DNA of 38,362 nt from Chara braunii (Eukaryota > Streptophyta > Charophyceae > Charales > Characeae). Below, in pieces: positions 20,647 through 31,629 of this stretch. Where the stretch lies: assembly GCA_003427395.1 (NCBI GenBank), contig BFEA01000005.1:5811031-5849392 (forward strand). Direction: 5' to 3'. Both the position numbers and the translations under genes were made by a program. The notes below the pieces were generated by a model that was not told the origin of the DNA, made no database searches, and worked only from the letters and a program-made list of their open reading frames with translations. The first letter of the stretch is position 1; every line of letters begins with the position of its first letter.

Positions 20647-22773
20647 TTAATTTTTTAAGACGAGTCCCAATTGCTCATATAATTGAACCCTAAACCCTTC
20701 CTTGGTTCTTTTAATCAAGCTTCCTCTTCTATGGATGAGTCCGCTGTTCTCATCAAGGTCGACTAATCCCTTAACCCTATCTATTTTAAATTTAGGACAC
20801 TCATCTCTTCTGTGAATCTCCTTCATACAATACCAACATAATTTTCTTTCCTCCTCCTTTCTCCTTTTTGCAGATGATGGAAGATCATGAGATGTCGTCC
20901 CGATTAACATTTCAAGATATGATATTTTCTTATCCTGTTCCGTCCCGTTATCTGCCAACGGGGATTTTTCAGCATTTTCACTAGACGGGATGCAGACTTC
21001 AACTACTACCTCTTCGTCCTGTTTATCATCAAGTCTTACTAATCCTCTTTCCTGTTTTGGATTTTTCTCTTCGTCTTCAAGCTTCTTAATGTCTCCTGTT
21101 TCGACTTTTGCTTGAATATCCATTTTGGATTTCTTCAGCGCTTCTTCCACCTTTTTCCATCTCTTTTCCCATTTCTCACTTTCTTGTTTCCTCTCATTCT
21201 TCTCAGACTCAATTGTCTTACATTGCTCGCTGATTTTTACCTCCAACTTACGAACCTCTTTTTCCAACCTCTCTCTTTCCATTTCTTTGACTCCACCTCC
21301 TTGCTCTTGCTGTTAAGAACAATGCTTAGAGTTTCTACCTTCAATTCCAACTTCCCTTGTTCAACTTTTGCCTTCCCTACCATATCTTTCAATCTTTCCA
21401 TCTCCCCCTCCATCCTTATCCACTGCATATCCCTTTTGTCTTCCCTCGCTCTTAACCTCTGAATCTTTTTCAGAATTTCAGGGACGTGGCTTGCCACCCC
21501 CTGCGTGAGCAATTCCGTCTTTTCCTTTATCCTGTTTTGGAGTTCTTGTATAGGGATCTCCAATCCCCTTTCTCTTCCTTATTTCCTCCTTCCTTCTTCC
21601 ACCTTTTCCAACTAATCGGCCACATCTGCTTCTCCTTCAAGCAGCCAGTCACAATCCTCCCGAGCATCTCATGTAATCGGATTAATCTGTTTACGTCAGA
21701 GGCCAGTTTGGAGCTGACCACAATCTCAGAGAGCAGTACTTTTTCCAGTTTCAGGCTCCAGGGCGCATCCACAGGCAACTCACTTTCTCTTAGCAAGGTA
21801 ACTGCGTTGTTTTTCCATTCCTTGTTGTCTTCCTCCCTTCTTTGTCTTTCCTCCTTGGTCAATCTCCTTGATCCTTGTTCCTTGGGAGGTTCTTCTGAGG
21901 TAGTCACCTTGGTACTTGTTGTCGGTCCCGCCTCACTTGTTATCTCCTTACCTCTCTCCTTTTCCTTCCCCTTTTTCATTCTCCTACTTTCTTTCTTATC
22001 TTTGAGAGATGTGTCCTTCTCTTCCATTTCTCTTTTAATGCATTTCGTATTCTTCTGCATTTTGACTTCCTTTACTGGGTCATGGCCATCAAACATTCCT
22101 CTTCTTGCCTCGTCATCCCCTTATGGGTGAGATATATCATTTTCATTCTTCAGACAAGTCCTTCTATCCACCCTTTCTCCTCTTTTCCCAACCCATCGTC
22201 CCTGTTCCTGAAGCAGTTCTCTCTTCTTCTGCCGATGCACTTCCTGGGGATAGACATTTCTTAACTTAACAAAGAAACCTCCCCATGTGTTAGATCCTTC
22301 CTTGACTTTCCTCACTTCCTCATATTCCGTTGATATTACCTTTTTCACCACTTACTCCAATTTTTCTTCTTCTCCCCATCCTCTTTTCCGCACAAAGATT
22401 GATGTTATCCTCAAAGTCTTCCAAGTTGGTTTCATCGAAGATGATTTTGTCCTCGATCTTGTCTCTCCTCAAGTCTTCAAATTCAGCCCACATTCTAACC
22501 TTGAAAGTCATCCACCTCAGGCAGTCTGTTGTCATATCCTCCACCATTTCTTTACAGTCTCCCAACCCTGTTACCTTTTGCAACATGGCCTGAGTATCCC
22601 ACTCCCTTCTGAAAACATGATCTTCAAATTCTCTTAGGAACAGCATCACATTGTCCCTTTTTTTTGTAGATCGACATCCCTTGAGAATCCTTTGTTACTT
22701 GCTGCATCCTCTTTTGTTCTTCTCTTCCAGGAATTGTCCTGGAAGGACCCGCCACCCCTCCCTTCTGTGACAT
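20647..22773 (-). pseudogene. Second gag-like gene: capsid-like N-terminus, coiled coil, CCHC knuckle
   Basis: Located 153 nt downstream of the integrase stop. A Met at 22773 opens MSQKGGVAGPSR; after a frame change in an A-run near 22665 the reading continues NVMLFLREFEDHVFRREWD (capsid-like). Then come a Lys/Glu-rich region (about 22096-21527), a long heptad-like coiled coil (about 21563-21050) and a perfect zinc knuckle CWYCMKEIHRRDEC (C-X2-C-X4-H-X4-C, 20797-20838). It ends YEQLGLVLKN. At least four frame changes break it. Zinc knuckles in Gag bind genomic RNA. It may be an extra ORF of this element or gag of a second, truncated element lying head-to-tail; the post-knuckle layout resembles the first gag's. 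Confidence 0.7.
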
Positions 22774-22926
22774 GGCTGCCTGTTCCACGGGGCACGCCTG
22801 CACACAGAAAAAGAAAGGGAGTGACAGGTGACAGGATGAGTCAGCAGCTGGTTAACAATGGAATATTTGTAAAGGAACTGCCATGGAAAGAGTTTTACAA
22901 GACCATTATGTTTTTCCTCTCAGCTC

Positions 22927-24038
22927 TTATGAACTTACCTCTTGCCTCATCTTGAACTTCTTCAGTTTGGATCCGAAAATCCAATTTTTCCTTGGTGTCT
23001 CATTCATTTATTCAAGTTCATAGGCTCCATGATTTCCCCAACGTCTGATTCTGTAGGGCCCCAACCATCTTTTGTCCAGTTTCCTCGACCATTGTTTTTC
23101 CAGCGATGAGTTGTACAACAGTACTATATCCCCGACTTCTAATGGTTCTTCCCGTACACGTGGAAGTCTATCCCATCTTTCTTTGTCCTTTCCACGACTG
23201 TCATCCACTCTCTCCACTGCCTCCTGAATTCTCTCTTCAGTGACACTGACTTGCCTAACTCTGATGTCAAGTAATTCCTCAAGAGGCAGGTCATTCTCGA
23301 GATCCTATCTTCGCCAAATCTTCAGAAAACTTTCCATTGGAAATGTGGTATGTCTTCCATACCACAAGGTTGTAGGGGCATAGCCTGTGGTCCTTTTGAC
23401 CATGATGTTCTCAACAAAGAACACTGTTCGTAAGAACTTTGGCCACATGTTTGGTTTCCCGGCAGTCTTCTTTGCTAGCAAGTTGGTGATGGTACTGTGT
23501 CCCCTCTCAACTGGTGCATTTGCTTGAGGGTGTGCCCTGGTCGTATACTTGGCAACAATTCCAAGATCGTCCAGTAACTCCTTCACCTCTCCACACGTAA
23601 ATTCAGACTCCCTGTCCATTGTAAATTCCACCACGAAGGGATATCGGAGGTAATAATCCTTGATGCACTCAGTCAGGACCACTCCAGTCTTGGTCCGGAT
23701 GACCTTCCCATCGACAAATCCTGTAAAATTATCTCGGGCATTAAATATATAATTATAGTCTCCGATCCCCAATGGCATCGCCAGAAGATCCAAGTGGATT
23801 ACTGCCCCCACGTCCTTGATATATCTTGGGTGTAGGGGTTCCTTATATCTGATCAGAGATCTGACTTGGCAAGGGACGCACGACTCGCAGTATTTTCGAA
23901 TCATTGCATACATACCATCCCAAAAGTAAAGTTCGGTCACCTTTTTAATGGTAGTGACAAAACTTCTGTAACCGCTCATGGGTCTCTCGTGAAGGGCTGC
24001 TATGACATCGATTTGTCGATTTCTGCCACAAATGACTC
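22927..24038 (-). pseudogene. Ty3/gypsy-type integrase
   Basis: Inserts element cDNA into the genome. The N-terminal HHCC finger is visible: ALHERPMSGYRS ... YCESCVPCQ. The second His is Tyr (GYRS where the family has GHR), so the finger is damaged. The catalytic core has D in VIHLDLL (23788-23790), D in TMDRESEF (23614-23616) and E in PVERGHSTI (23506-23508), with exactly 35 residues between the last two (D,D-35-E). The C-terminus has the GPY/F-type motif LDKRWLGPYRIRRWGNHG (about 23020-23075). In-frame TAG near 23310 (after WRR) and TAA near 23004 (after YELE) interrupt it; the frame ends at 22927. A frameshift near 24025-24038 separates it from the upstream frame. Confidence 0.9.
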
Positions 24039-24593
24039 TCTTAGGAGGTCCCCTTCATCCCTGATGAAGAAATGACCCCCCTTTACTATATAGTGGTCTC
24101 TCATGCGAAGAGTCTTTTCATGAACATCCATTTCTCGCTTATTACCAAAGAGAAAAAGTCTCATTTCTAGATGAAACCCGTCGTATTCTTCTTTCCGAAA
24201 GTCTTCCGATATTTCACCCTGCTCAAACTCCTCTCCTTCCATTTCCTCATCAAACTCAGGATCGTCTCCCAATATTATCTCGTCTGCCTTCACTATCTCT
24301 CCTCCATTCTCAGTCTGGACTTCCAGGAGCGAGTTGACAAGATAATGTACTCTTCCCATTGTCAATAAGTGCTGATCCATTTGCCTTGTACCTGCTTCGA
24401 TTGTATCAGGATCGTCCGTCAAACTATAGCTTTCCGCTAAGGTCAGTTCGACCATCCATGTTCCATTCCTTTCTCCCCATGAGTTTTCTTCAACGAGAGA
24501 TTTTAACACCAACCCTTCGATTTTTACAAAAGTTGCAGGCGCAAACCACATGGGTTTTCCTCTCCTTGCTTCTTTGTCGTTGATATTTAGTTT
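24000..24593 (-). pseudogene. RNase H-integrase linker region of pol
   Basis: Same frame as RNase H after one in-frame TAG (24594-24596, after HVNS). An acidic middle (DDPEFDEEMEGEEFEQGE) is followed by DHYIVKGGHFFIRDEGDLLR, the type of sequence that precedes the integrase zinc finger. The last residues run out of frame before the finger. Its role is presumably structural, linking RT-RNase H and IN before proteolysis. Confidence 0.65.
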
Positions 24594-25430
24594 CTATGAG
24601 TTTACGTGGAGTTGCATATCGTCCTTATCCAGGAATCCATCTACTGGTGGCGTTTCCTTCTTGGCTTCTCCATCTTTTCCCCATTCTATCCTGCTTAACC
24701 CATCAACCATGTTCTTGTCTCCTGGGATACACTCCAACTGAAAATCGAACATCCAGATGTACGTGAGCCATCTGACGATTGCAGGATCTGCGGGTGAGAA
24801 ATTCTTAAGAGAATGCATAAGAGTAGTCTGATCTATCCTAAGGATAAATCTTCTCCCGTAGATGTAGTGTCTAAAGACACGTAGGCAGTGTAACACTGTC
24901 AAGGCCTCCTTTTTAAATTGAGAGTAGTTTCGCTCGGTAGTGTTGAGGGTTCGACTTTCAAAACGCAAAGGTTTTTCCTTCCCTTCAAGATCTGTCTGTA
25001 TCAGAACTCCTCCCAAGGCAGTGGGTTTGACACCAGTTTCTATGATGAAGGGTCGCTCTATAGTGGCTTCAAAGTCCGAAACTCCCAGCACGAGACCTCC
25101 TTCCTCAAATTCCTTCTCCAAACTCTTCTCCACCTGTTCCTGCTTCTCTCCCTATTCCCATTCCTGATTCTTCCTTACTAACTTTCTCACGTGTTCAGTC
25201 TTAGCAGCAAATCTCTCGATAAATATTTTCCAGAACCCACATGTTCCAAGGAAACACCTCACTTCGTTGATGTTCCTGAACGGCGTAGGTCATTCAAGGA
25301 TTTTATTTGTTTTCCTGGTGTCTGGACGTGGACCTTGTTCATTGCATACAAAACCCAATATGGTAGCCTCTCTCATGCAGTGTCGAGACTTGGCTCCGCT
25401 CGCCGTGAGGTTATATTCTTGTAATAGATC
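24594..25430 (-). pseudogene. RT connection and RNase H domain
   Basis: After the RT frame ends, the next frame reads VFDLLQEYNLTASGAKSRH, then the thumb/connection pattern EVRCFLGTCGFWKIFIERF. RNase H follows: PFIIETGVKPTALGGVL, LRFESRTLNTTERNYSQFKK with EALTVLHCLRVFRHYIYG, and RRFILRIDQTTLM. RNase H removes the RNA of the RNA-DNA hybrid. The first catalytic Asp (family ETDAS or similar) is Gly at 25032-25034. In-frame TGA (after NKILE, about 25297) and TAG (after QEWE, about 25154) both stand where Trp is expected. Confidence 0.85.
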
Positions 25431-26526
25431 AAACACTTTTTCTGAGATCATTGACATAATCCCAAACAAACTTTCTTATGCCAGGTGCAACCTCTTGCTC
25501 ATCTTTCACCATTGGGCATTTTACTACAAGATCGTCAATATAAGGTTCAGTAATTTGTGGATTGATTGACTGCATAACCCTGACCATACTTCTTTGTACC
25601 ATGGCTACCGCATTTGTCCATCCTTGGGGTGCCACGTTCATGTGGATCAGTCCCCTTGGAGTGTCCATTGCAGTTATTGGTCTATCAGTCGGATAAACTG
25701 GAAACTGGTCGTAACCGGAATACAGGTCTATGAGCGAGATAATAGATCGTCCCTCACATGTTTCAGAGAGTTGATCAGCGTTGGGGAGCCCTCCAACATC
25801 CGTAACCGACACGACATTTAATCTTTGTAAATCTTGCACCCACCTGAGTACCCCATTTGGCTTAATGAAACAGAACCAAGGTGAGGCATAAGGCCCGCTA
25901 GAAAAACCTGCCACGTGAGAGTCAATCTTTCTATCAAGGTACTCCAACACTCTTCTCTAATCATCGGGGTTTGGATATCTGACCCCTCTAATATTCCAAG
26001 GTTGATGCGGAACTGTGTGGATCCGGATCATCCCTATCTTGTCCACATCCAACCTTCCTCTTTGCTCATCGTTAAAGGCATAGGCGCAGTGCTCTTCTTT
26101 CATTAGGTCACCCACTAACGTTCTTTTCTGCTTGGTCAAAAACTCAAGTTCCCCAATGATTAAGTCTTTCTCAGTTTCTTTGTTAATACGGCAGGGCTCC
26201 GTTCCCCATTTCTCTCTCATTTGCCTTATCAATTCTCTCTTTTGCTCATAGTACACTCCTTCTTCATACGTTGTCAAGACCGGAACCGGGTGACTCTTCT
26301 TGTCTACTGTCTTGTACCTCATTTTCCTCCTTGCTCGAGGGGGTGGTCTATATACCAAATTCATTCTCCCCCCTTCAGGGTAATCACACAACTTGTTAGC
26401 CAAGGCCTGAATTGCCTCCACTTCCGCCATTTCGTACGCGGAGACCATGTACATTGCTTGGTCAATGTTAGCCGGACTTAATGCTAGCCCCTCATTCTTT
26501 TCTTCCTCCTCCTCCTCGTCTGACCC
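25429..26526 (-). pseudogene. Ty3/gypsy-type reverse transcriptase
   Basis: Converts element RNA to DNA. Pre-RT region: ELEFLTKQKRTLVGDLM and RIHTVPHQPWNIRGVRYPNP. RT blocks: GPYASPWFCFIKPNGVLRW, IISLIDLYSGYDQFPVYP, ITAMDTPRGLIHMNVAPQGW and EPYIDDLVVK. The active-site YIDD (25531-25542) and the Asp of LIDLYSGYDQ are present. The frame is shared with protease and gag C-terminus, broken by TGA near 26521 and TAG near 25955. It ends at 25429 through an apparent one-base gain in an A-run (minus AGAAAAAGTG, about 25436-25442); dropping one A would join it to the next frame. Confidence 0.9.
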
Positions 26527-26950
26527 TCATTCTAGTCCTCTCCTTCTGTCCTCAGATTCCTCAAAGATATATGACCCTGCATTGAGGCGGTTCTTCGAAT
26601 TGTGGGGACCTGTATTTTTACAGGTAATGACTTCGAAGTTCCCACACGCAGGATCACATAAAATTACGAACATGGTACCGTCATGCTTGTTCATAATGCG
26701 GGTCTCTGATCGTAACAAGAAGGACCTTCCTAATAATATGGGAAGATCCAGGCTAGGCATGATGTAGAAGCATGAGCGGACCCTAACTCGTCTTACTTCC
26801 ACAATCACGTTTGATGCAATACTCGTGTGTTCTGACTTTCTACTGACTCCATTGAGATATCCACAATCTCTCCTATCGATCTTCAACCCTAGCCTTTCAG
26901 CTGTTTCTGAATTCATAATGTTAATCTCTGCTCAAGTATCCACCATCCTA
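26527..26950 (-). pseudogene. Retropepsin-type aspartic protease with stop at the active site
   Basis: Cleaves Gag-Pol. The active-site triplet reads MVDT-stop-AEINIMNSETA: the Gly codon of the D-T/S-G signature is TGA (26932-26934), one base from GGA. Downstream, LDLPILLGRSFL matches the retropepsin flap-distal pattern (hydrophobic-hydrophobic-G). The rest is SEHTSIASNVIVEVRRVRVR, normal for the fold. Because the upstream and downstream frames are identical, only this stop separates Gag C-terminus from protease-RT. Point-mutation decay is the simplest reading; stop suppression is unlikely inside an active site. Confidence 0.85.
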
Positions 26951-27954
26951 GGGCGACCTTTCCCCCTAATATTGACATCAATGGACCCGGTTCCTACAGA
27001 CTTCCAGTTCATCTTGCTCCCAACGATTGTCCAATTTGCTTCCTTGGGAATTAAATCTCCCAATCTTACCATTCTCACCCTCTTTCGAGCCAATTTTACC
27101 TTTACTAACTCTCTGAGTTTTTGTGTCGTTGCCAAAATTTTCTTCAGATTCAATAACTCGTTAAGTCCCTCAAGGAGTTTGTTTACTAAGTTCTCCAGAT
27201 CCACTCCTTCTTCAATTGACATCTGGTACTTCCATTTCTTCTTTGACTTCTCCCCATTCTTTTCCTTTCCTTCCTTAATATCCTGTTTATGTTTCTTGGT
27301 CCTCTGATCAGCGCGTTTGTCATTTTCTTCCCTGAATAATTCATCTCGGGCAGTATGAGGAACAAAATTTCTAAGCGCTTGGTAGACTATTTCTGACCCA
27401 ACAACCAGAGTTGCTCTCAGAGCTCTGGGGTTGGGTGCTCTCAGCTCATCCTCCTCTTTTTCTTGACTCATAGTGAACACATGCGGAATTCTCATTTCTA
27501 GATCTTTCACCTCCTCGCAAGTACTAGTTATTCTCGTATTTAATCTACTCATCTTGTCTATCATGTCTTTCATCCTTCCTAAGGTTTCTCTTGCCGATTC
27601 CTTACTTACTTCGTCTTCCTCAGGTTCAACTTCAATCAATGAGACATTTTTTTCTGCCTCACTTATCCTTGTTCCCTTTCTTAACTGGTCACTCAGCTCG
27701 TCAACTTCTTCCACCCAAACAATCGGGTCTTCTCTCTCTTGCCACATACGAAACATGGTTGGGCCACTCGGTCCGAGTCCTGCAACCCTTAGTGCTTCCT
27801 TCCTTGTACCTCCGGGGATATTCGGGTCGATCCGTCTTCCTAGCTTATCATATACATCTCCATCTATGCTAGATGTGATCACCCCATCTCGCTCATCCAT
27901 TCTTCGAACATGAGATCTTTTCATTGTATGCCCTTTTATCGTACAATGTGTACA
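26932..27954 (-). pseudogene. Gag C-terminus: damaged zinc knuckle and charged region leading into protease
   Basis: The knuckle at 27913-27954 reads CTHCTIKGHTMKRS, C-X2-C-X4-H-X4 with the final Cys replaced by Ser, so RNA binding by this finger is probably lost. Then comes RDGVITSSIDGDVYDKLGRR, GGTRKEALRVAGLG and MWQEREDPIVWVEEVDELSD. Acidic and basic stretches with coiled-coil character follow (about 27650-27200), ending at the protease Asp. It runs open for about 330 codons, the longest intact part of the element. Confidence 0.7.
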
Positions 27955-28592
27955 TATGCATTTGTTATAATCTATCCATCCTCTTCCGGACCTCTGACCG
28001 TTCCATTGTCCATCATTCCTACCAAAACCCCTACCATAGTTTTGGTTATAATTCTGATCATAGCCGTGACCATAAGCTTGATTGTAGCCTTGTTCGATTT
28101 GATTGAAATTTGCCTGATTGTAATTTGTTGGTTGAACTCTGCCTTGGTTGCCCCAATTTCCTCATTTTCCGTCGTTTCCTCTTCCTCCGCATCCTCTTCC
28201 TATTTGACCATTTCCTCGCCCTTCATTCCTACCTCTACCATGCCCCTGTCCATTTCCCTGCCCTTGGAACTGATGCTAACCTTGATTACCCTGTGGCAGC
28301 AGAGTGTGTTGTGGCTGACTCCCATCCGCCCCTTGACCTTGTGATGACCCTGCCCCAGCTTCTTGCATTTGGGGCAAACTCGGGTACATCCCCATCTGCC
28401 CGAAACCCAACCATTGATTTCCGGGGAAATACTGAGGTCAGAACCCCATAGGAGCCACGACCGACCATGGTCCAAATTGAGATGTCGGAGCTGGCGCTCC
28501 TGGAGCATTTTGTACCATCTCTTGCTGCGCATTTTGCCTCTTTCCAGCTCCTTGCTTCCTCGATGTCTAATTTTGGTTTTATTTTTGGGCAC
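27955..28592 (-). pseudogene. Gag linker rich in Gly, Asn, Gln, Tyr
   Basis: In the frame of the zinc knuckle, 28160-27955 reads NWGNQGRVQPTNYNQANF, IEQGYNQAYGHGYDQNYN and RGFGRNDGQWNGQRSGRGW. This is a low-complexity prion-like linker typical of Gag before the nucleocapsid finger. A TGA (near 28163, after GNDGK) interrupts it, and further upstream the Gln/Gly-rich pattern continues in a shifted frame. Confidence 0.55.
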
Positions 28593-29497
28593 TTTTAGAC
28601 TGTACTATCGGCTCAAGTTTTCTCCCTTCTTTATCTCCTTCATCTTCCTCCCCATACTTCCTTTTGTTCGTCGCTTGTCCGACCGCCAACACCGATCATG
28701 ACTTCACTTTATCCTTTAATTCGTTTAGCTGTGTTACCATACAACTTATCATACCCCCTAGGGCTGAGTCTGCTCCTAAGATGACACCTACCTCCTTCCT
28801 CCTTTTTCTTTCCATATTTACCTGATGGTGGAATACCTGGTCCAAATCTCCCGATGCCAAGTTTCTTTTTATCGTCTCCCACGATGTTTTCCTTCCTGGT
28901 GCTCCTCCACGGGTTAGTTAGTCTCATAGCCCGAGAATTTTCCCAAAAATATTACACACTGCATCTCTTCGGAAAGTCCCGGAACACGTTCTACCATCTT
29001 TTCGAAGGCTGTTGCAAATGCCCCTATTGTAATAAAGTCATTCCGGTTAACGTGGTGAAGTTGGTCAATCGTTAATAATCCATCTTCTTTTTTGAAATTG
29101 TTCCAGTACCCTGGGCATCGGTCACAATCTTTTTGATTTCGGGGCGAAACTCCCACCATACGTACTCAAATAGTTGGACAATTTTTTCCGCCGGTGTTAA
29201 CCGATTGAAGACTTGCTCCAGCAATTCAAGCCGGTGCGGCACTCGCTCTACTTTGAAGAGAAAGATTTCTATCGTGGGCAGTTGAGATCTCTTGATATTT
29301 CTATTATCCAGTAATTGCGCGATTTCAGTTGCGGTTATGGATCCTTGTCCTCCTGTTCCATTAGCATCCCCCATTCTTCCCACAGTTCTCAGTAAATCTG
29401 TTTTGCACATGCAAAAATGACGGATTGTCAGATTACTCTCGACCGTCTTACTTTTTTTTCTTTTTAGGTTTTTCCCTTTCCCCAAAATATCATTCAA
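28593..29497 (-). pseudogene. Gag capsid-like domain
   Basis: In two frames with overlap near 29072-29159: SQLPTIEIFLFKVERVPHRL, LEQVFNRLTPAEKIVQLFEY and EFRPEIKKIV, then EDGLLTIDQLHHVNRND, TIGAFATAFEKMVERVPGLS and EMQCVIFLGKFSGYETN. This is the helical retrotransposon Gag pattern (E-K-x-x-x-F ... GLS-x-x-x-x-x-x-FL-x-G). Capsids package element RNA in the cytoplasm. The region 28593-28927 is broken and basic (KENIVGDDKKKLGIGRFGPG). At least two frameshifts are present. Confidence 0.65.
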
Positions 29498-31505
29498 GAC
29501 TCTTTTTACCTACAGTTCTATCTTGCTCTTCATGACTTCCTACCTTCCCTTCTCTTTTAACACCAACTGACACCTACCAGTCTTTCTAGTTTACGTGCCC
29601 TTAATCAGTACCCCTACTATGCTTAAATATTCGAGTCGACCTCTTCGTCATTTAGATCAAAACGAGATTGACTTTAAACATCTTTCCAGATTTCTTTACC
29701 ATTCTACCTTTCAATCTCTTCAGTGGACATCCAATCTCTCGTCCACGAGTCATACACCATTCTAAACATTATAGGGATACCGTCAATGCATGCCTTGATT
29801 TTTAGCTCCGCCTTAGGTCTTTCCCAATACGTCTACCTTGACTCCATGAAATGGACACAGACATAAGCATTTACCGTAGATAGGATTTCCTCGAATTCCC
29901 TATTAGCCAACTCCGGTCCCATTTCCAAATATAGGCAATAAAAGGTCTGAGGCGTGAAAATTTTGCATCCTTTCAGAGGAGTGGCTAGGGCTGCCAAGGT
30001 TGCTTGTTCCACGTTCACGTCTCCTTTGAAAACTTCACCAATGATGAAGTCCGGAAGAGTGACCACTACATAGTCGGTGGGATACACAAAATTTGACGCC
30101 CACCTTGCTTCTATCATTGGTACGACAGACCGAAATTCCCCCCAGCTTGCCTCTCTGATTTTATCCTCAAGGACTACCCCGGTTATTAGGATGTATCGCG
30201 ATAGGGTTGACTATATCCTACGTCAGGTCTACTCCATGCATCCTCCATAGATGTGACGAAAGATACAATGTTGCACGTACTATTATACTTTCTCGATCTG
30301 GAATGTGCCCTATTTCTACCCATACAAATGCTTCGGGTCTAATCGAGGTGCCCCACCATGCGGTGATCTCCTCTTCCCTTTCACTTAGGCCCCGAGACAA
30401 TGACATATTCAACCCCTGGCGAGTACGAACGAGCAACTCAACCCCAAATCCCTGATTGGCATATGAGATCTTGATTGGTCCTTGGTAGCCTGAACGATAT
30501 GAAAAAGGACCACAAAACCGAGGGGTAAGCATATCTTTATCCAAGGCTTTCTACGTTTCCGTACCCTAGCCTTCCCTTCTTCAGACTTCCACTCACTGCC
30601 CTTTTATATCCTCTTAGTATCTCAGTGTTATTCCTTGTTATTCTCATGATGCATAGTCTTTTTTCCAACTTTCATTTTCACTTGTTGTTACTCAGTCCAC
30701 TAGCCCGGGGTAGTAGATGTAATTGGAATATTGTTCTCACGAAGTCCTATGTAAACTTCCTTCTCTATCCCTCCATGCTTCTGCTAACACATAACCCCCA
30801 ATTTCATTCAAAAGACAAAGTTTGATTAAAGACTTCCGTTCACTTCTTGCTATCTTTTTGGTTTCGTTCTCTTCTCATTTCTTCGTACGACTGGATAAGC
30901 TGCCAAGACACCTATTTACGATTAATGCCCCTTCGCAGCTATACCCCTTTTCACTACCCCAATCATCCATGCATCAATGAGAAGAAGTCCATCATATAAG
31001 GTATTCCTTTTCTCACAGTTAAGTGATTCCTCTATATAATAAATACGAAATCAGTCCGCAGAGCTCAACTTGACACAAAAAGAATAGCGCCAAGTAATGC
31101 AAAGCCTATGATTAGTTGGCGATACCTGAGATGCTACGGGAGGGTCTGACACATTAGGCGGCGGAAGTGGAAGAACAGGTCGCGGTGGCTGGGGAAGAAT
31201 TGCCAACTGTTGAATCCGCCATGCCATAAAAGAAGAAGGGGAAGGAAAAGTACGGGAGAGTAGCTCAAAGCGTGGCGGCGGGGAGTCGTAACGTTGTTCG
31301 TACTTATAAGAGTAGTAAGCCATCTTCCCATGAGATGGCGTTCGCTCGCTTAGATCTTCCGGATGTCGCCTCAATCTCATTCTCTCCCACTTCTCCTCTT
31401 CCTCATCTCCTTCCTCTCGCTTTCCCTTGTTAAATCAATAGGTCTCTCTGCAGCCTTTCCCTGCCGACCGCCTCTCCCTCTTCCAGTTTCTACCCCACGC
31501 GGCAT
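29498..31505 (-). pseudogene. Gag N-terminal region, start codon at 31505
   Basis: The ATG at 31505 opens MPRGVETGRGRGGRQGKAAE and continues RPIDLTRESERKEMRKRRSG, a Gly/Arg-rich then charged start. It runs into a stop at 31377 and continues in another frame to 31051, which is Pro-rich (LPQPPRPVLPLPPPNVSDPP). Further broken pieces are at 30544-30218 (MLTPRFCGPFSYRSGYQGP) and 30117-29833 (YPTDYVVVTLPDFIIGEVF). The stretches 30545-31050 and 29498-29832 hold no readable frame. The ATG lies 27 nt inside the edge of the long repeat, the main link between repeat and gene. Confidence 0.5.
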
Positions 31506-31532
31506 GACTGGAGGGCTGTAGCACCTAAAGTA
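31506..31532 (-). other. Leader between putative 5' LTR and gag
   Basis: In the LTR model the primer-binding site should begin within a few bases of 31532 on the minus strand. The minus-strand sequence TACTTTAGGTGCTACAGCC does not start with TGG and I recognise no tRNA 3' end in it. Either the site has mutated, a non-standard primer is used, or the repeat is not an LTR. Confidence 0.35.
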
Positions 31533-31629
31533 GTATGACTTCTCCTTCAATTGCAGTAGATCAAAATAGGGACCTGCACACACACACGTCAACAAAGATT
31601 CAACACCCCCACGCGATTCTCACATATTG

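Noticed and set aside
21112-22637. Plus-strand frames of 110-214 codons over the gag-like gene
   Set aside because: They are antisense shadows of the Lys/Glu-rich coiled-coil gene (Phe/Leu/Ser-rich), with no motif.
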